64,000 nt of DNA, taken from contig NZ_QLMA01000004.1 in NCBI RefSeq assembly GCF_003259435.1, positions 620,001 through 684,000 of the forward strand. The letters are read 5' to 3'. The notes below the pieces were generated by a model. It was not told the DNA's origin and did not search any database. It was given only the letters and a program-made list of their open reading frames with translations. Numbering within the stretch: position 1 is the stretch's first letter; each line of letters begins with the position of its first letter. The translations under genes and the position numbers were made by a program. Shown one piece after another: positions 8,164 through 17,371 of the stretch. The DNA is from Chitinophaga dinghuensis. Lineage in GTDB: Bacteria > Bacteroidota > Bacteroidia > Chitinophagales > Chitinophagaceae.

Positions 8164-8450
8164 AGTTATACTTTTAAAATGATTTAATAATTCCAGTTAT
8201 TGGGAATATAGATGCAGATAACTTGCCAACGTTTAATGAGTATTTTTGAGCTCGCTAATGGTATAATTCATTAACATTTTGTTTAAATAATTGTAACATA
8301 AATACTTATGTTTAATATAATTTATATATTATATGTGTAAGTGAGATATTATTTAACGCTAAATAACACTGGTTGACATTATTTAACACTGGCATCAGCA
8401 GAAAACAAAAGCTTTAAACCAGCTGTTTTGCTGTAAAGGGAGAAGAAAAT

Positions 8451-9203
8451 ATGAAAAAGCTCATCGTATTTGATTTGGATGGTACCATCGCTGCCAGTAA
8501 ATCGGCCATCGATGCAGAGATGGCAACCTTATTAAATCGCTTGCTGGGGATCATTAAAGTAGCGATCATATCGGGCGGAAACTGGCAGCAATTTGAGACG
8601 CAGGTATTAGCGAATCTTCCACAGAATAATAACTGGACGAATTTATCCTTACTGCCCACCAGCGGCACCAAATTTTATCGTATCAAAGATCTCCAGGCAG
8701 GCTGGCAGCAATTATATGCAGAGGATTTCACGCCGGATGAGAAAACACGTATTATTACCGCCTTAAATGAGGCGATAGCAGCAGTAGGACTGGTCGTAAA
8801 AACAACCTGGGGCGAACAAATAGAAGACAGGGGAAGCCAGATTACCTTTTCTGCACTGGGGCAACAAGCGCCGCTGGAACAGAAAAGTACCTGGGACCCC
8901 GACGGCGCCAAACGCAGTCAGATAAAAGCTATTTTGGATCGTACCATCCCGGAATTTTCCATTCATATCGGTGGCACTACCTCCATCGATATCACCAGAC
9001 CTGGCATTGATAAGGCTTACGGCATCCACAAGCTGAAAGATATATTGGGTATTCCAATTGCCGATATGCTCTTCATTGGCGACGCGCTCTTCCCCGGAGG
9101 AAATGATTATCCTGCCAAACAGGCCGGCGCTTTATCCATTGAAGTGCGGGACATTCACGAAACTAAACGGGTGATAGAAACTATACTGGCATGCCTGGAA
9201 TAA
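8451..9203 (+). CDS. HAD-IIB hydrolase, eukaryotic phosphomannomutase-like
   Basis: The 250-residue protein begins with HAD motif I FDLDGTIA; motif II lies in IISGG and motif III/IV in FIGDALFPGGNDYPAK. That last segment resembles the GDxxxPGGND motif of eukaryotic-type (PMM2-like) phosphomannomutases rather than generic Cof phosphatases. Length and order also match that group. It would therefore act on sugar phosphates such as mannose 1-/6-phosphate, as a mutase or phosphatase. The gene stands alone, with a long AT-rich upstream region. The distinction between mutase and phosphatase cannot be made here. Confidence 0.8.
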   Translation: MKKLIVFDLDGTIAASKSAIDAEMATLLNRLLGIIKVAIISGGNWQQFETQVLANLPQNNNWTNLSLLPTSGTKFYRIKDLQAGWQQLYAEDFTPDEKTRIITALNEAIAAVGLVVKTTWGEQIEDRGSQITFSALGQQAPLEQKSTWDPDGAKRSQIKAILDRTIPEFSIHIGGTTSIDITRPGIDKAYGIHKLKDILGIPIADMLFIGDALFPGGNDYPAKQAGALSIEVRDIHETKRVIETILACLE

Positions 9204-9257
9204 TAATACAGCCATCCATACAATATGCAGATGAGTTTATTAAGTCTTTAAAATAAA

Positions 9258-9749
9258 TTACTTACACTTTTCATGCTCCCATTTAAGGAAACCTGCATGT
9301 ACACTGTCTACATATAAGTATTCCTGCGCTGGGTAACTGGCGGAATACTTCGGTGTCCAGGATACAATGAATTTATTCTTGTTTTTCCATCGAAAGGTAT
9401 AGGAGGAGGCTGAAGTTCCCTTAATGGTAACGGTATTACTGTCAATAGGCAATACGGCCGCTATTTTAGTGGTCAGCCATTCTGTGCCCGTTTGTTCATA
9501 CAGACTACTGTCGCCCACCCGGATCAATTGCGTATCCTGTCCACATGGCCTGAATACGACGAAATTATTACTATCCTTTTGTACCACCCGGTACCAGGTG
9601 CCCAGATAGCTTTTCCCTACCTGCGTCAGCGGTTTATCTGCAGGTACAGTTAGGGCGGCATCCGATACCGCGCTGGCCTTGCTGGCGGTACCTGGTTTAC
9701 AGGATGCGATAAGTAACAGCCCTGCTGCGATGGGTATTATTCGGTTCAT
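9258..9749 (-). CDS. Lipoprotein, unknown function
   Basis: The 163-residue protein has a signal peptide ending in LLIASC, a lipobox with the lipidated Cys at position 17. The remaining domain is beta-rich (GTWYRVVQ, TVTIKGTSASSYTFRWK) with two further cysteines that could form a disulphide. No family is recognised. It starts 5 bp after the stop of the upstream lipoprotein gene, so the two form an operon, and both are probably anchored in the outer or inner membrane. Confidence 0.7.
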   Translation of the reverse strand: MNRIIPIAAGLLLIASCKPGTASKASAVSDAALTVPADKPLTQVGKSYLGTWYRVVQKDSNNFVVFRPCGQDTQLIRVGDSSLYEQTGTEWLTTKIAAVLPIDSNTVTIKGTSASSYTFRWKNKNKFIVSWTPKYSASYPAQEYLYVDSVHAGFLKWEHEKCK

Positions 9750-9754
9750 GGAAA

Positions 9755-10135
9755 CTATTGAATTAATGGTTGTAGTGCAACGACGTCCAGCTGAATCGTA
9801 TCGATTGTCTTTTTGTATATGGTGTCGAAGATAAAAATAGTATCATTTACATAGCCGGTTTTTTTAATGCAGATTTTATCCGAATTGGGAGCTAATGCGC
9901 CTCTTTCCTCGCCGGGAAATAACATATGCGTATCTCTTACCGGAGATATCAAAAACCGACCATTACCATCCGATTGGGCTAACTCGGTAGTGCCGTCATA
10001 CGTGTAAATAGTAGCTTGCGGCAGTGGTTTATCTGTGGTTCCGTCTACAATAATACCAGTAATTGCTTGCCTGAGAATAGGCGCTCTGCAACTTACGCAG
10101 AGTAGGATTACAAACAAAGTCATTAATTTTCCCAT
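9755..10135 (-). CDS. Lipoprotein with carboxypeptidase-regulatory-like domain
   Basis: The 126-residue protein begins with a short hydrophobic segment ending VSC (lipobox). The sequence ITGIIVDGTTDKPLPQATIY, then DGNGRFLISPV, and a KTGYVNDT strand form the carboxypeptidase-D regulatory-like fold (a small beta sandwich typical of Bacteroidota surface proteins). It is first in a two-gene operon with the lipoprotein downstream. The start at 10135 or the internal ATG at 10123 both give a workable signal peptide. The function is probably a surface accessory protein; its partner is unknown. Confidence 0.72.
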   Translation of the reverse strand: MGKLMTLFVILLCVSCRAPILRQAITGIIVDGTTDKPLPQATIYTYDGTTELAQSDGNGRFLISPVRDTHMLFPGEERGALAPNSDKICIKKTGYVNDTIFIFDTIYKKTIDTIQLDVVALQPLIQ

Positions 10136-10207
10136 AAGGTTTTCATTTACAGTCTTACAATTATAATAAAGATAGTAGTACTGGATAATAATGCTGAAGG
10201 GAATGAT

Positions 10208-10411
10208 CTACCTTGCTAACAGCATCACATCGACAGTCTCATTATGTGTCTTTCTTGCTGGTCGTTCTTCCGCTGGGTTGTTAGGCAGGGGAGAATCAAA
10301 GCTTTCCAATATGTATTCAAAATAAATATGCTCTCCAGATAATGTTATCCTCGCGTGCTGGGCATAAATTAACCCAAAATAATAATAATCAAAGTATTGT
10401 ATACCATTTTC
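10208..10411 (-). pseudogene. Open coding-like stretch without start codon (gene remnant)
   Basis: In the 580-bp gap before the permease gene, one minus-strand frame stays open for 67 codons between two stops and reads like protein (GLIYAQHARITLSGEHIYF..., ending in DVMLLAR), yet has no start codon in a usable position. It may be the C-terminal remnant of a gene whose 5' part decayed. I see nothing else convincing between 10136 and 10660. Confidence 0.3.
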
Positions 10412-10661
10412 CTACATTGATATTCTAATCATACTTTCACAGCATCTCGCTTTCATTTCTTCCAGGTATCTTCGCAATACTACGCTGTTCCAGCGGTGAT
10501 TTTATTATGGACGATATGCATTCATGCCTGGAGCTAAGCCATGGTCCTGGTATTCGTTCGCTGTATATAGATATGATTACCGGGTAAACCTGGACAATAA
10601 ATATAACCTTTAATTGAATATATTCCTATATATATGTTTGCCAATGAGTGGACACAAAAGG

Positions 10662-10693
10662 CAAAAAGCCCGCAGATACAGTATCTGCGGGCT
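10662..10693 (-). terminator. Terminator after the FtsX-type permease
   Basis: AGCCCGCAGATAC and GTATCTGCGGGCT pair perfectly around a single A; on the minus strand the stem is followed by TTTTTGCC. It ends the permease transcript. Confidence 0.85.
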
Positions 10694-10717
10694 ATATTAT
10701 TTTACATTACATGAAAA

Positions 10718-13131
10718 CTATTCGGAACGAAGCGCCCGGACAGGATTGATCCTGGCTGCCCGGAATGCCAGTATGCCAATAGTGGAAATGGCAATGCTCA
10801 TCGCTGAAATACCTGCCACCAGAAATATCCACCAATGAATATCTACCGTATAGGCAAAGGTATTCAACCAGCTATGCATGGCATACCAGGTAGCAGGCGT
10901 GGCAATTACAATCGCTATCAGGATCAATAAGATGAAATCCTGCGATAACAATCCAATTACATTCGGTACAGATGCGCCTAATATTCTCCGTATACCGATT
11001 TCCTTCATTCTCTTTTCAATGGAATAGGTAACCAGCCCAAATAGTCCAAGACAAGCAATGATGATGGTGAGTGCCCCAAAAATGCTAAAGATCTGCCCGA
11101 AGCGCTGATCCTTCTGGTACTGACGGTTAAATGCCTGATCCAGGAATGAATACAGGAACGGACGCTGTGGGGCAATTTCATTCCAGATGGTCGCTATTTC
11201 CTGAACGCTGCGTTTAAGGTCGGGCGACTGCAAGCGTAATGTGATCTTATTAAATGCATCAAAATCGCCACGTCGAAGGGATAATGGCTTTACCTTTTCA
11301 TGTAGCGACTGAAAGTTAAAATCCTTCACTACCCCGATCACCACGCCCTTACGACCCCATTGTTCAAAAGATTTGCCTATAATGTCCTGTGGAGGGCATA
11401 GCCAAATAGTTTTGCAGCCGCCTCATTGATGACGAGAGAATTGGCCGTATCTGCCGGGAAACTCTTAGAATAGGTACGACCTGCGGCCATCGGAATTTTA
11501 AACGTAGAAATGAAGTCTTCATCAATCTCATACATCGGAATATTATGATAGGCGATATCTCCTACCTGCGACATAATCCCGGTGCCGCCATCAGGAAATT
11601 TATCGCCTGGAACAGCCCTTGAAATGGAAACAGCCTTTACATCCGGTTGCTGAGCCAGTCTCAGTTTAATCGCGTCCAGATGTCTGTTTACCTGTTCATC
11701 TCCTCCATAATCTATTACCAGTAATTGTTCGTTGTTGAAGCCCAGACTATGTTGCTGCAGATGCGAAAGCTGAGAATATACAATGGCTGTACTGGCGATA
11801 AGCGCAATAGATAAAGTGAATTGGAAGACAACCAACCCTCTTCTCAATTGCAGCCCTTTGGCACTGGAACTGAATCTCCCTTTCAGTACCTGTACAGGTT
11901 TAAATTTAGCTAATACAAAAGCGGGATATATCCCTGCCGGAATCCCCACCAGTAACGGCGTCAGGAAATAGAGCGCGATGAGCTCCCCGGACCACATCTG
12001 ATTAATAGGAAGCGTTTTGTCTGCCAACTGCCTCAATACCGGTAGACAAACGATGCACAGCAGAATAGCCATTATAGTGGCGAAAGTGGTCAGTAACACT
12101 GCTTCTGCGAGGTATTGGATGATAAGGGTGCTTTCCTGCGCGCCTACCGCTTTTCTCACCCCAATTTCTTTAGCCCGCTCCATAGACCGGGCAGTAGAGA
12201 GGTTTACAAAGTTGATGGCCGCAATCACCAACATAAATACGGCTATCAATGAAAAAATAACAATATTGGATATGCTGCCGTTAGCGCCAGGTTGCCTTGC
12301 TGCCTGTGAAAACAAATAGGCATTTTTCAACGGCTCAAACGTGAAGGTGTAATTGTCATCATGAATATCAGAATAGTGCTGCTTCAGAATACCAGGTATC
12401 TTGGCTTCCATAGCCGCAATATTCACATTCGGTGTTGTGCGGAAATAGGTGTAGAAATCAACATACCCCCAGGCAGAGAAAATATCCGGTCTGCTTCTTT
12501 TGAACGTTTCCATGGAAATCAGTCCTGTAAACGTAAAATGAGTATTGGAAGGAACATCTTCCATCACCCCGGTTACATTCAACACCAAATCTTCCGCTTT
12601 GATAGTTTGTCCAACTACGTTTGTATTTCCGAAATACTTCTGGGCCAGCGTTTTCGTCAGTACAATGGCATTGGGCGCAGCCAGCGCCGTTTTGGGATCT
12701 CCGCTGATGAACCGCCAACTGAATACATCAAAGATATTGGCATCGGCATACAACAGATTGGTTTCCTGGAAACGGGAATTGCCATGTTCCATCAACAACG
12801 TTCTCGGACTGGTAAACTGCGTTACGCTAACCACTTCCGGGAAGTTATCCTTCAACACCGGGCCTGTGGGCGCATTTCCCCAAACCTGGTATTCGCTGGG
12901 CGCTGGTGGCGGCAACTTCGCATTACCTACCGCAGGACGATAGGCATGGAGTACCCTGTATATCTCGTTATAGTGCGTATTGTATTGGTCGTAAGACAGC
13001 TCATCCTTCACAAACAGGGTGATCAGCATGCAACATGCGATTCCTACTGTGAGCCCCGTAATATTGATGAAAGAATTCATCCTGTTCTTTCTTATACTAC
13101 GAATGGCTGTTTTAAGGTAAATACGGAACAT
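10718..13131 (-). pseudogene. MacB/FtsX-type ABC transporter permease, frameshifted
   Basis: Two adjacent frames encode one protein. The 5' frame (13131-11377, 584 residues) has an N-terminal TM helix, the MacB periplasmic domain, and the first FtsX helices (LVIAAINFVNLSTARSMERAKEIGVRKAVGA). It ends prematurely after KLFGYA. Directly downstream in another frame the sequence continues PQDIIGKSFEQWGRKG and runs through the second FtsX domain (EIGIRRILGASVPNVIGLL, NPVRALRSE) to 10718. The break lies at about 11393-11396 and fits loss of one base. Such ~800-residue permeases export or release lipoproteins and peptides. Either a recent pseudogene or a sequencing error; no ATPase gene is adjacent. 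Confidence 0.88.
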
Positions 13132-13336
13132 GCGTTGGTGTTTTAAAAAAAGTATTCGAATAGTGATCGTCTGTTGGTTGCCAAATTGGATGCCATTACA
13201 CTAAATGCTTTACTGTAAAGGAATTGGCAATTTGTCCATACCCCCGTTTGTTCATATTTGAACACTTACCCGTCCAAATTTGCACAAATTCAGTCTATGA
13301 ATAAAATAAGCTAAATAAATAGTGATTAATCTTAAT

Positions 13337-13672
13337 TTATAATACAAACAAACGCCACATCCGGAGAAAGACAAGTATCACCGAGAGAATGGATATAACG
13401 ACAGCGGCTATCCGTAGTTTTTGGGAACCGGACTTTCCAATTAGACTCAACAGCAGCGCTGCTATCCCGGCAATGGCTACGCCGTATTGAAATCCATATG
13501 TCATTTCAATAATTCCAAATAGCGCGCGGGTTTTTCCATCCGCGTGAAGATAACGTTGGGCGATAGCGATATTTATCCAGGTAGTTGCAATAATAGAGAG
13601 CGCGGAAAGAAAAAATGATAATTGGATGGATCTGCTCATCATGGCCAGTTTTACGGATAGGAGAGTGTCCAA
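13337..13672 (-). CDS. Small integral membrane protein, unknown
   Basis: The 111-residue protein has three hydrophobic segments (IQLSFFLSALSIIATTW, FQYGVAIAGIAALLLSLIG and AAVVISILSVILVFL) and a basic cytosolic loop. No recognised family. It may start at the first ATG or at the internal MMSRS at residues 11-12. It lies between the permease and the methyltransferase genes without obvious linkage to either; the 205 bp upstream of the permease hold no gene. Confidence 0.6.
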   Translation of the reverse strand: MDTLLSVKLAMMSRSIQLSFFLSALSIIATTWINIAIAQRYLHADGKTRALFGIIEMTYGFQYGVAIAGIAALLLSLIGKSGSQKLRIAAVVISILSVILVFLRMWRLFVL

Positions 13673-13712
13673 GATAGCTATTTAATGCATTTGACGTACA
13701 GAAACATTCATC

Positions 13713-14798
13713 TTACTTATCCTGATGCAGACCTGTCAATGCGGCTTCCGGTATATTCTTAGACTGAATGAGCACCTGGTATTTACTCCCCATATCAAAT
13801 ATCAGCGTAAAACTGATATAAGATTCATCCATCGCCATTTGCAGGATATTCTTATGAGACCGTTCACTGGCAGTTCTTAATAGTTCCTTAAAACCTAGGG
13901 CTTGCAAAAAGCAGCCCAGAGAGGTAATACCATTGGTATTTAATCCTGCTATTTCACCCCAATGTTCCAATGCGCTGAAGTTTACATGGGCAGTAATATC
14001 CTGTTGACCAATATTACAGAAATAATCCTCGCTCACCTGATGTTTGCAGTAGCAAAGTACAGTACCACAGCTCCTGTGAGGCTTGTAAAGGTCATTCGAC
14101 AGGGCGCCGTAATCGATCGTAATAACAAAACCTTTATTCAGATGGCTCGCCACATCCTCTATCCATTGAATAGCATCCAAATTTACTTCTGCCCGATACC
14201 CGCTAGGAAGCGTTACCAATAATTCGTGAAAGTATTGCAGCAGCGCAGGACTGGCAGGTTTCAGTAGTTCGATGAATTGCTCCTGATAATCTATATATAC
14301 TTCCATCAGTTCATCTTTCATTACTACCTGATGAACTGGGAAATTATCAATCAGTTCATTGGAAAATATGCAGTCTATATCCCCGGGGATTTCCTCAATA
14401 GTATGATAAATTTTGATCTTGTCGGATAACTGTTCCACAGGCGAGTGCGCTCGTCTCTCAATAATACAATACCTTAAATGATCATACAGTGGACGATTGT
14501 CTTTCAGATACTCCAGCATATCATGGCATAGCAGTCCCTGGCCTGCGCCGTATTCAACGATAGTGAAGTCTTTTTTCCCCAGGATGTACCAAATCTCCTC
14601 CATCTGTCTGCCAATAGTAGCGCCGAAAGAAGTTGTCAAACTGCTACTGGTGATGAAGTCGCCATCACGGCCTATTTTATCGCCAGTAGTGGTATAGTAG
14701 CCATAGTCCGGATGGTAGAGGCATAGCTCCATGAAAGTATGGAAGGAAATAGGACCTTCACGCTTTATTTTGCTGATGATAATGTCTGACAGTCCCAT
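13713..14798 (-). CDS. MidA/NDUFAF7-family SAM-dependent methyltransferase
   Basis: The 361-residue protein shows the conserved order of the MidA (COG1565) family: the N-terminal PISFHTFMELCLYHPDYGYY, then GDFITSSSLTTSFGATIGRQ, motif I IVEYGAGQG (residues 80-88), and the FSNELIDNFPVHQV segment. NDUFAF7 dimethylates an arginine of a complex I subunit; bacterial members are mostly uncharacterised. The gene is divergent from a lone acyl carrier protein gene (163 bp between starts), and no complex I gene is nearby, so a role in modifying a carrier-bound product is possible but unproven. Confidence 0.85.
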   Translation of the reverse strand: MGLSDIIISKIKREGPISFHTFMELCLYHPDYGYYTTTGDKIGRDGDFITSSSLTTSFGATIGRQMEEIWYILGKKDFTIVEYGAGQGLLCHDMLEYLKDNRPLYDHLRYCIIERRAHSPVEQLSDKIKIYHTIEEIPGDIDCIFSNELIDNFPVHQVVMKDELMEVYIDYQEQFIELLKPASPALLQYFHELLVTLPSGYRAEVNLDAIQWIEDVASHLNKGFVITIDYGALSNDLYKPHRSCGTVLCYCKHQVSEDYFCNIGQQDITAHVNFSALEHWGEIAGLNTNGITSLGCFLQALGFKELLRTASERSHKNILQMAMDESYISFTLIFDMGSKYQVLIQSKNIPEAALTGLHQDK

Positions 14799-14961
14799 TT
14801 ATCATATGTTTTGCCTATATAAACATACATATATTCTTGTGCCAGAAAATGACAATTTATTATTTGTTAGGAATCCAAATATTGTTTGAACTATTTGATG
14901 GGAACTGTGTTTTTCAGTCAGTTCGCTAAATGCAATTGTTTACCTTAAAAAAACACTTCCA

Positions 14962-15198
14962 ATGAAACAACCTATTGAATCCGCTGTAATGAATGCAATC
15001 AGCACCTCTGCTGGTATTCCAGAGAATGCTATTTCTTCCAATCAGTCGCTCGATGACCTGGGACTGAATTCCATACTGGCGGTACAGTTACTCACTAATT
15101 TGCAGGACCGGCTTGGTATTTCAGTAGACCAGAACAGTATGTCTACCAGTAACACCGTTGGAGAAATCGTAGATTATTTCCAAAGCAAAGCTAAGTAA
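14962..15198 (+). CDS. Acyl/peptidyl carrier protein
   Basis: The 78-residue protein is a stand-alone carrier domain. The phosphopantetheine site reads LGLNSILAVQLL, with Ser37 as the attachment residue; the usual Asp before it is Asn here, which is seen in some polyketide and peptide carrier proteins but not in fatty-acid ACPs. Upstream helix 1 (AVMNAISTSAGIP) and downstream helix 3 fit the four-helix fold. No synthase or phosphopantetheinyl transferase gene is adjacent. The divergent MidA-type methyltransferase is the only likely partner. It is followed by a clear terminator. Confidence 0.9.
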   Translation: MKQPIESAVMNAISTSAGIPENAISSNQSLDDLGLNSILAVQLLTNLQDRLGISVDQNSMSTSNTVGEIVDYFQSKAK

Positions 15199-15282
15199 GT
15201 GGCAATAGTCACGAAAGCTATTCATCTCCCTTTATCATTTATTACATTGTAAAGGGAAATGATTCAAATCTTAACCTACCCC

Positions 15283-15316
15283 AAAGGCATTATACCCTAA
15301 TGTATAATGCTTTTTT
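15283..15316 (+). terminator. Terminator after the carrier protein gene
   Basis: GCATTATAC and GTATAATGC pair around CCTAAT and are followed by TTTTTT. A TTAGGGAGAC repeat word begins five bases later. Confidence 0.85.
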
Positions 15317-15320
15317 ATTG

Positions 15321-15336
15321 TTAGGGAGACAAGGTT
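15321..15336 (+). repeat. Dispersed 16-mer TTAGGGAGACAAGGTT, copy 1
   Basis: This intergenic 16-mer is identical to 22681-22696, and its first part matches both arms of the palindrome at 5488-5539 and the inverse copy at 60768. It lies between the carrier protein terminator and the Crp gene. Confidence 0.6.
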
Positions 15337-15453
15337 CAATCCTGCAGCCGCTTTCACCTGAAGCTACGCTTGTATCAACCGTTTCGGGATACGTAAATGT
15401 TTTTCAGAAAAATCATTTGGCAAACTGTACATTTAGTAAAAGAATCGCTGCCA

Positions 15454-16044
15454 ATGCATGAAGACGCTATTGTGAAAAATTTACGCCGGCATATTGATCC
15501 AACAAAAGAAGAAACGGCTGCCTTTTTATCGTTGGCAATGGCTAGAACGGTTAAACGAAAAGAACTTCTGTTACAGGAAGGAGATGTGGCAAGACAACAG
15601 TTTTTCGTTATGGAAGGCTGTCTTCGGACATATACTATTGACGCTACCGGAAAGGAACATGTGTTGATGTTTGCCCCGGAAGACTGGTGGTGCAGTGGTG
15701 ATTTGTACAGCTTTTTATCGGGGCAGAAGAGTGTCAATAACCTGGAGGCATTGGAAGCGACTACCCTGTTACAAATCAGCAAGGATAACCTGGATATCTT
15801 ATATGAACAGGCGCCGATATTCGAACGGTTTTTCAGAATTTTATTTCAGAATGCTTTTGTCTTTCACCAAACCAGAATTAGCGCGAATCTCTCTCAGCCT
15901 GCTGAGGGGAGATACGAGTTGTTTTCAAATGCTTACCCTGGTCTGGAAACCCGTATTCCTCAGAAATATATTGCTTCCTATATCGGTGTTACACCGGAAT
16001 TTTTCAGCCAGATGAAAGCAAATAAAATGCGTAAAAAAACTTAA
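15454..16044 (+). CDS. Crp/Fnr family transcriptional regulator
   Basis: I start at the ATG giving MHEDAIVKNLRRHID (196 residues); the frame is open to 15397 but those 19 residues are atypical. The cyclic-nucleotide-binding fold is clear: LLLQEGDVARQQFFVMEGCLRTY and HVLMFAPEDWWCSGDLYSF. The C-terminal part has the DNA-binding helix-turn-helix (YIASYIGVTPEFFSQMKANKMRK). Bacteroidota members often lack cAMP-binding residues and respond to other signals. It lies 60 bp upstream of the haloalkane dehalogenase in the same direction and is likely co-transcribed with or controls it. Confidence 0.88.
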   Translation: MHEDAIVKNLRRHIDPTKEETAAFLSLAMARTVKRKELLLQEGDVARQQFFVMEGCLRTYTIDATGKEHVLMFAPEDWWCSGDLYSFLSGQKSVNNLEALEATTLLQISKDNLDILYEQAPIFERFFRILFQNAFVFHQTRISANLSQPAEGRYELFSNAYPGLETRIPQKYIASYIGVTPEFFSQMKANKMRKKT

Positions 16045-16104
16045 TGTACCTTATTTTCTGGCCTGCTGTATGGTTGTTGTTTTGTGGTATAAATCTTTTA
16101 CATC

Positions 16105-17028
16105 ATGGAACACATCGCAAACGTACTACCAGTTATCGGCGAGAAACCCTTTGCAGAAAAGAAATACATTGAAATAAAAGGCCACCGCATGGCTTACATC
16201 GATGAAGGCCAGGGCGATCCTATTGTCTTTCAGCACGGAAATCCCACCTCGTCTTATCTGTGGCGGAATATCATGCCTTATTGCAACGGCCTCGGCCGAC
16301 TCATCGCCTGCGATCTAATCGGTATGGGCGACTCCGGAAAACTCCCTGGCTCCAACCCCGAAAGATACTCCTACGAGGAACAACGCCATTTCCTCTTTGC
16401 GCTTTGGGAGGAATTAAAACTAGATAAGAATGTTATTTTAGTCCTGCATGATTGGGGCTCTGTATTAGGTTTTGATTGGGCCAGTCAACACCGTTCCCGC
16501 GTGCAAGGTATTGTGCATATGGAAGCGTTGGCCATGCCTTTTAAATGGGATGAGTTTGAACCTAAAATGCGTGATTTATTCAAGGCATTACGTTCTCCTG
16601 CCGGCGAAGAACTGGTACTACAAAACAATGTTTTTGTTGATAAGGTACTGCCAGCAGGCATTTTCCGGCAACTCAGCGATGCAGAAATGGCGGAATATCG
16701 CAGGCCCTTTCTGCAGGAAGGAGAGGATCGCCGACCTACCTTGTCCTTCCCGCGTCAAATTACTTTAGATGGTACGCCTAAAGATGTGACGGAGGTGGTA
16801 ACCGCTTTTGGCGATTGGCTGCAGCAGAGCGCTGTACCGAAGCTGTGGATTCATGGTGATCCCGGCGCCGTGGAAAATGACAGCGTGAGAGCATTTTGCC
16901 GTACCTGGCCTAATCAATCAGAAATTACCGTAAGAGGAAAACACTTTTTACAGGAAGATAGTCCACATGAAATTGGAGCAGCCATCGCTGCATTTGTCAA
17001 AGAATTGCGCCAGGTCAGCAATCATTAG
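16105..17028 (+). CDS. Haloalkane dehalogenase (HLD, LinB/DhaA-like)
   Basis: The 307-residue alpha/beta hydrolase shows the full HLD-II active site: halide-stabilising Asn46 in [10 protein letters not shown] and Trp117, nucleophile Asp116 in LHDWGS, catalytic Glu140 in HMEALAMP, and catalytic His280 in GKHFLQED. The Asp-Glu-His triad with HME...AMP is specific to the LinB/DhaA group. The enzyme would replace carbon-bound halogen with hydroxyl in short haloalkanes. It has no signal peptide, so it is cytoplasmic. The Crp regulator is directly upstream and a strong terminator follows. The natural substrate is unknown. Confidence 0.9.
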   Translation: MEHIANVLPVIGEKPFAEKKYIEIKGHRMAYIDEGQGDPIVFQHGNPTSSYLWRNIMPYCNGLGRLIACDLIGMGDSGKLPGSNPERYSYEEQRHFLFALWEELKLDKNVILVLHDWGSVLGFDWASQHRSRVQGIVHMEALAMPFKWDEFEPKMRDLFKALRSPAGEELVLQNNVFVDKVLPAGIFRQLSDAEMAEYRRPFLQEGEDRRPTLSFPRQITLDGTPKDVTEVVTAFGDWLQQSAVPKLWIHGDPGAVENDSVRAFCRTWPNQSEITVRGKHFLQEDSPHEIGAAIAAFVKELRQVSNH

Positions 17029-17074
17029 CGTGAAAATATTAATAGTCATCCATCCTGATAATATCAAAATTGGA

Positions 17075-17105
17075 AGCCTTGCAGCACAATGCTGCAGGGC
17101 TTTTT
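17075..17105 (+). terminator. Terminator after the dehalogenase gene
   Basis: GCCTTGCAGCA / TGCTGCAGGGC around CAA, followed by TTTTT. The rest of the gap to 17371 is AT-rich and shows no gene. Confidence 0.85.
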
Positions 17106-17371
17106 GAAAGTTTTCTTTTTTTATAATTATCTAGTGTAACAGTGACGCACCTACGGATTAATAAAGATTTACCGCATAAATATTCCCTTTTCTTCTTTAA
17201 AATACAGTAAAAATGTATTTTTGCCACCGTTTGCAAAAAGGCTATTCAATTGCTTTTTACGAATACATTTTAGGAAACCTACCATATCTTAACGCCTTCG
17301 AAAAACCATGTGATAGTAAAAGGATGTAGATAGGTGAACATTATCATTTAGTAAGAAAATATAAGTACTGC

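Noticed and set aside
12361..13146. Plus-strand open frame (261 codons) within the permease region
   Set aside because: The opposite strand encodes the clear MacB periplasmic domain; this frame has no recognised pattern.
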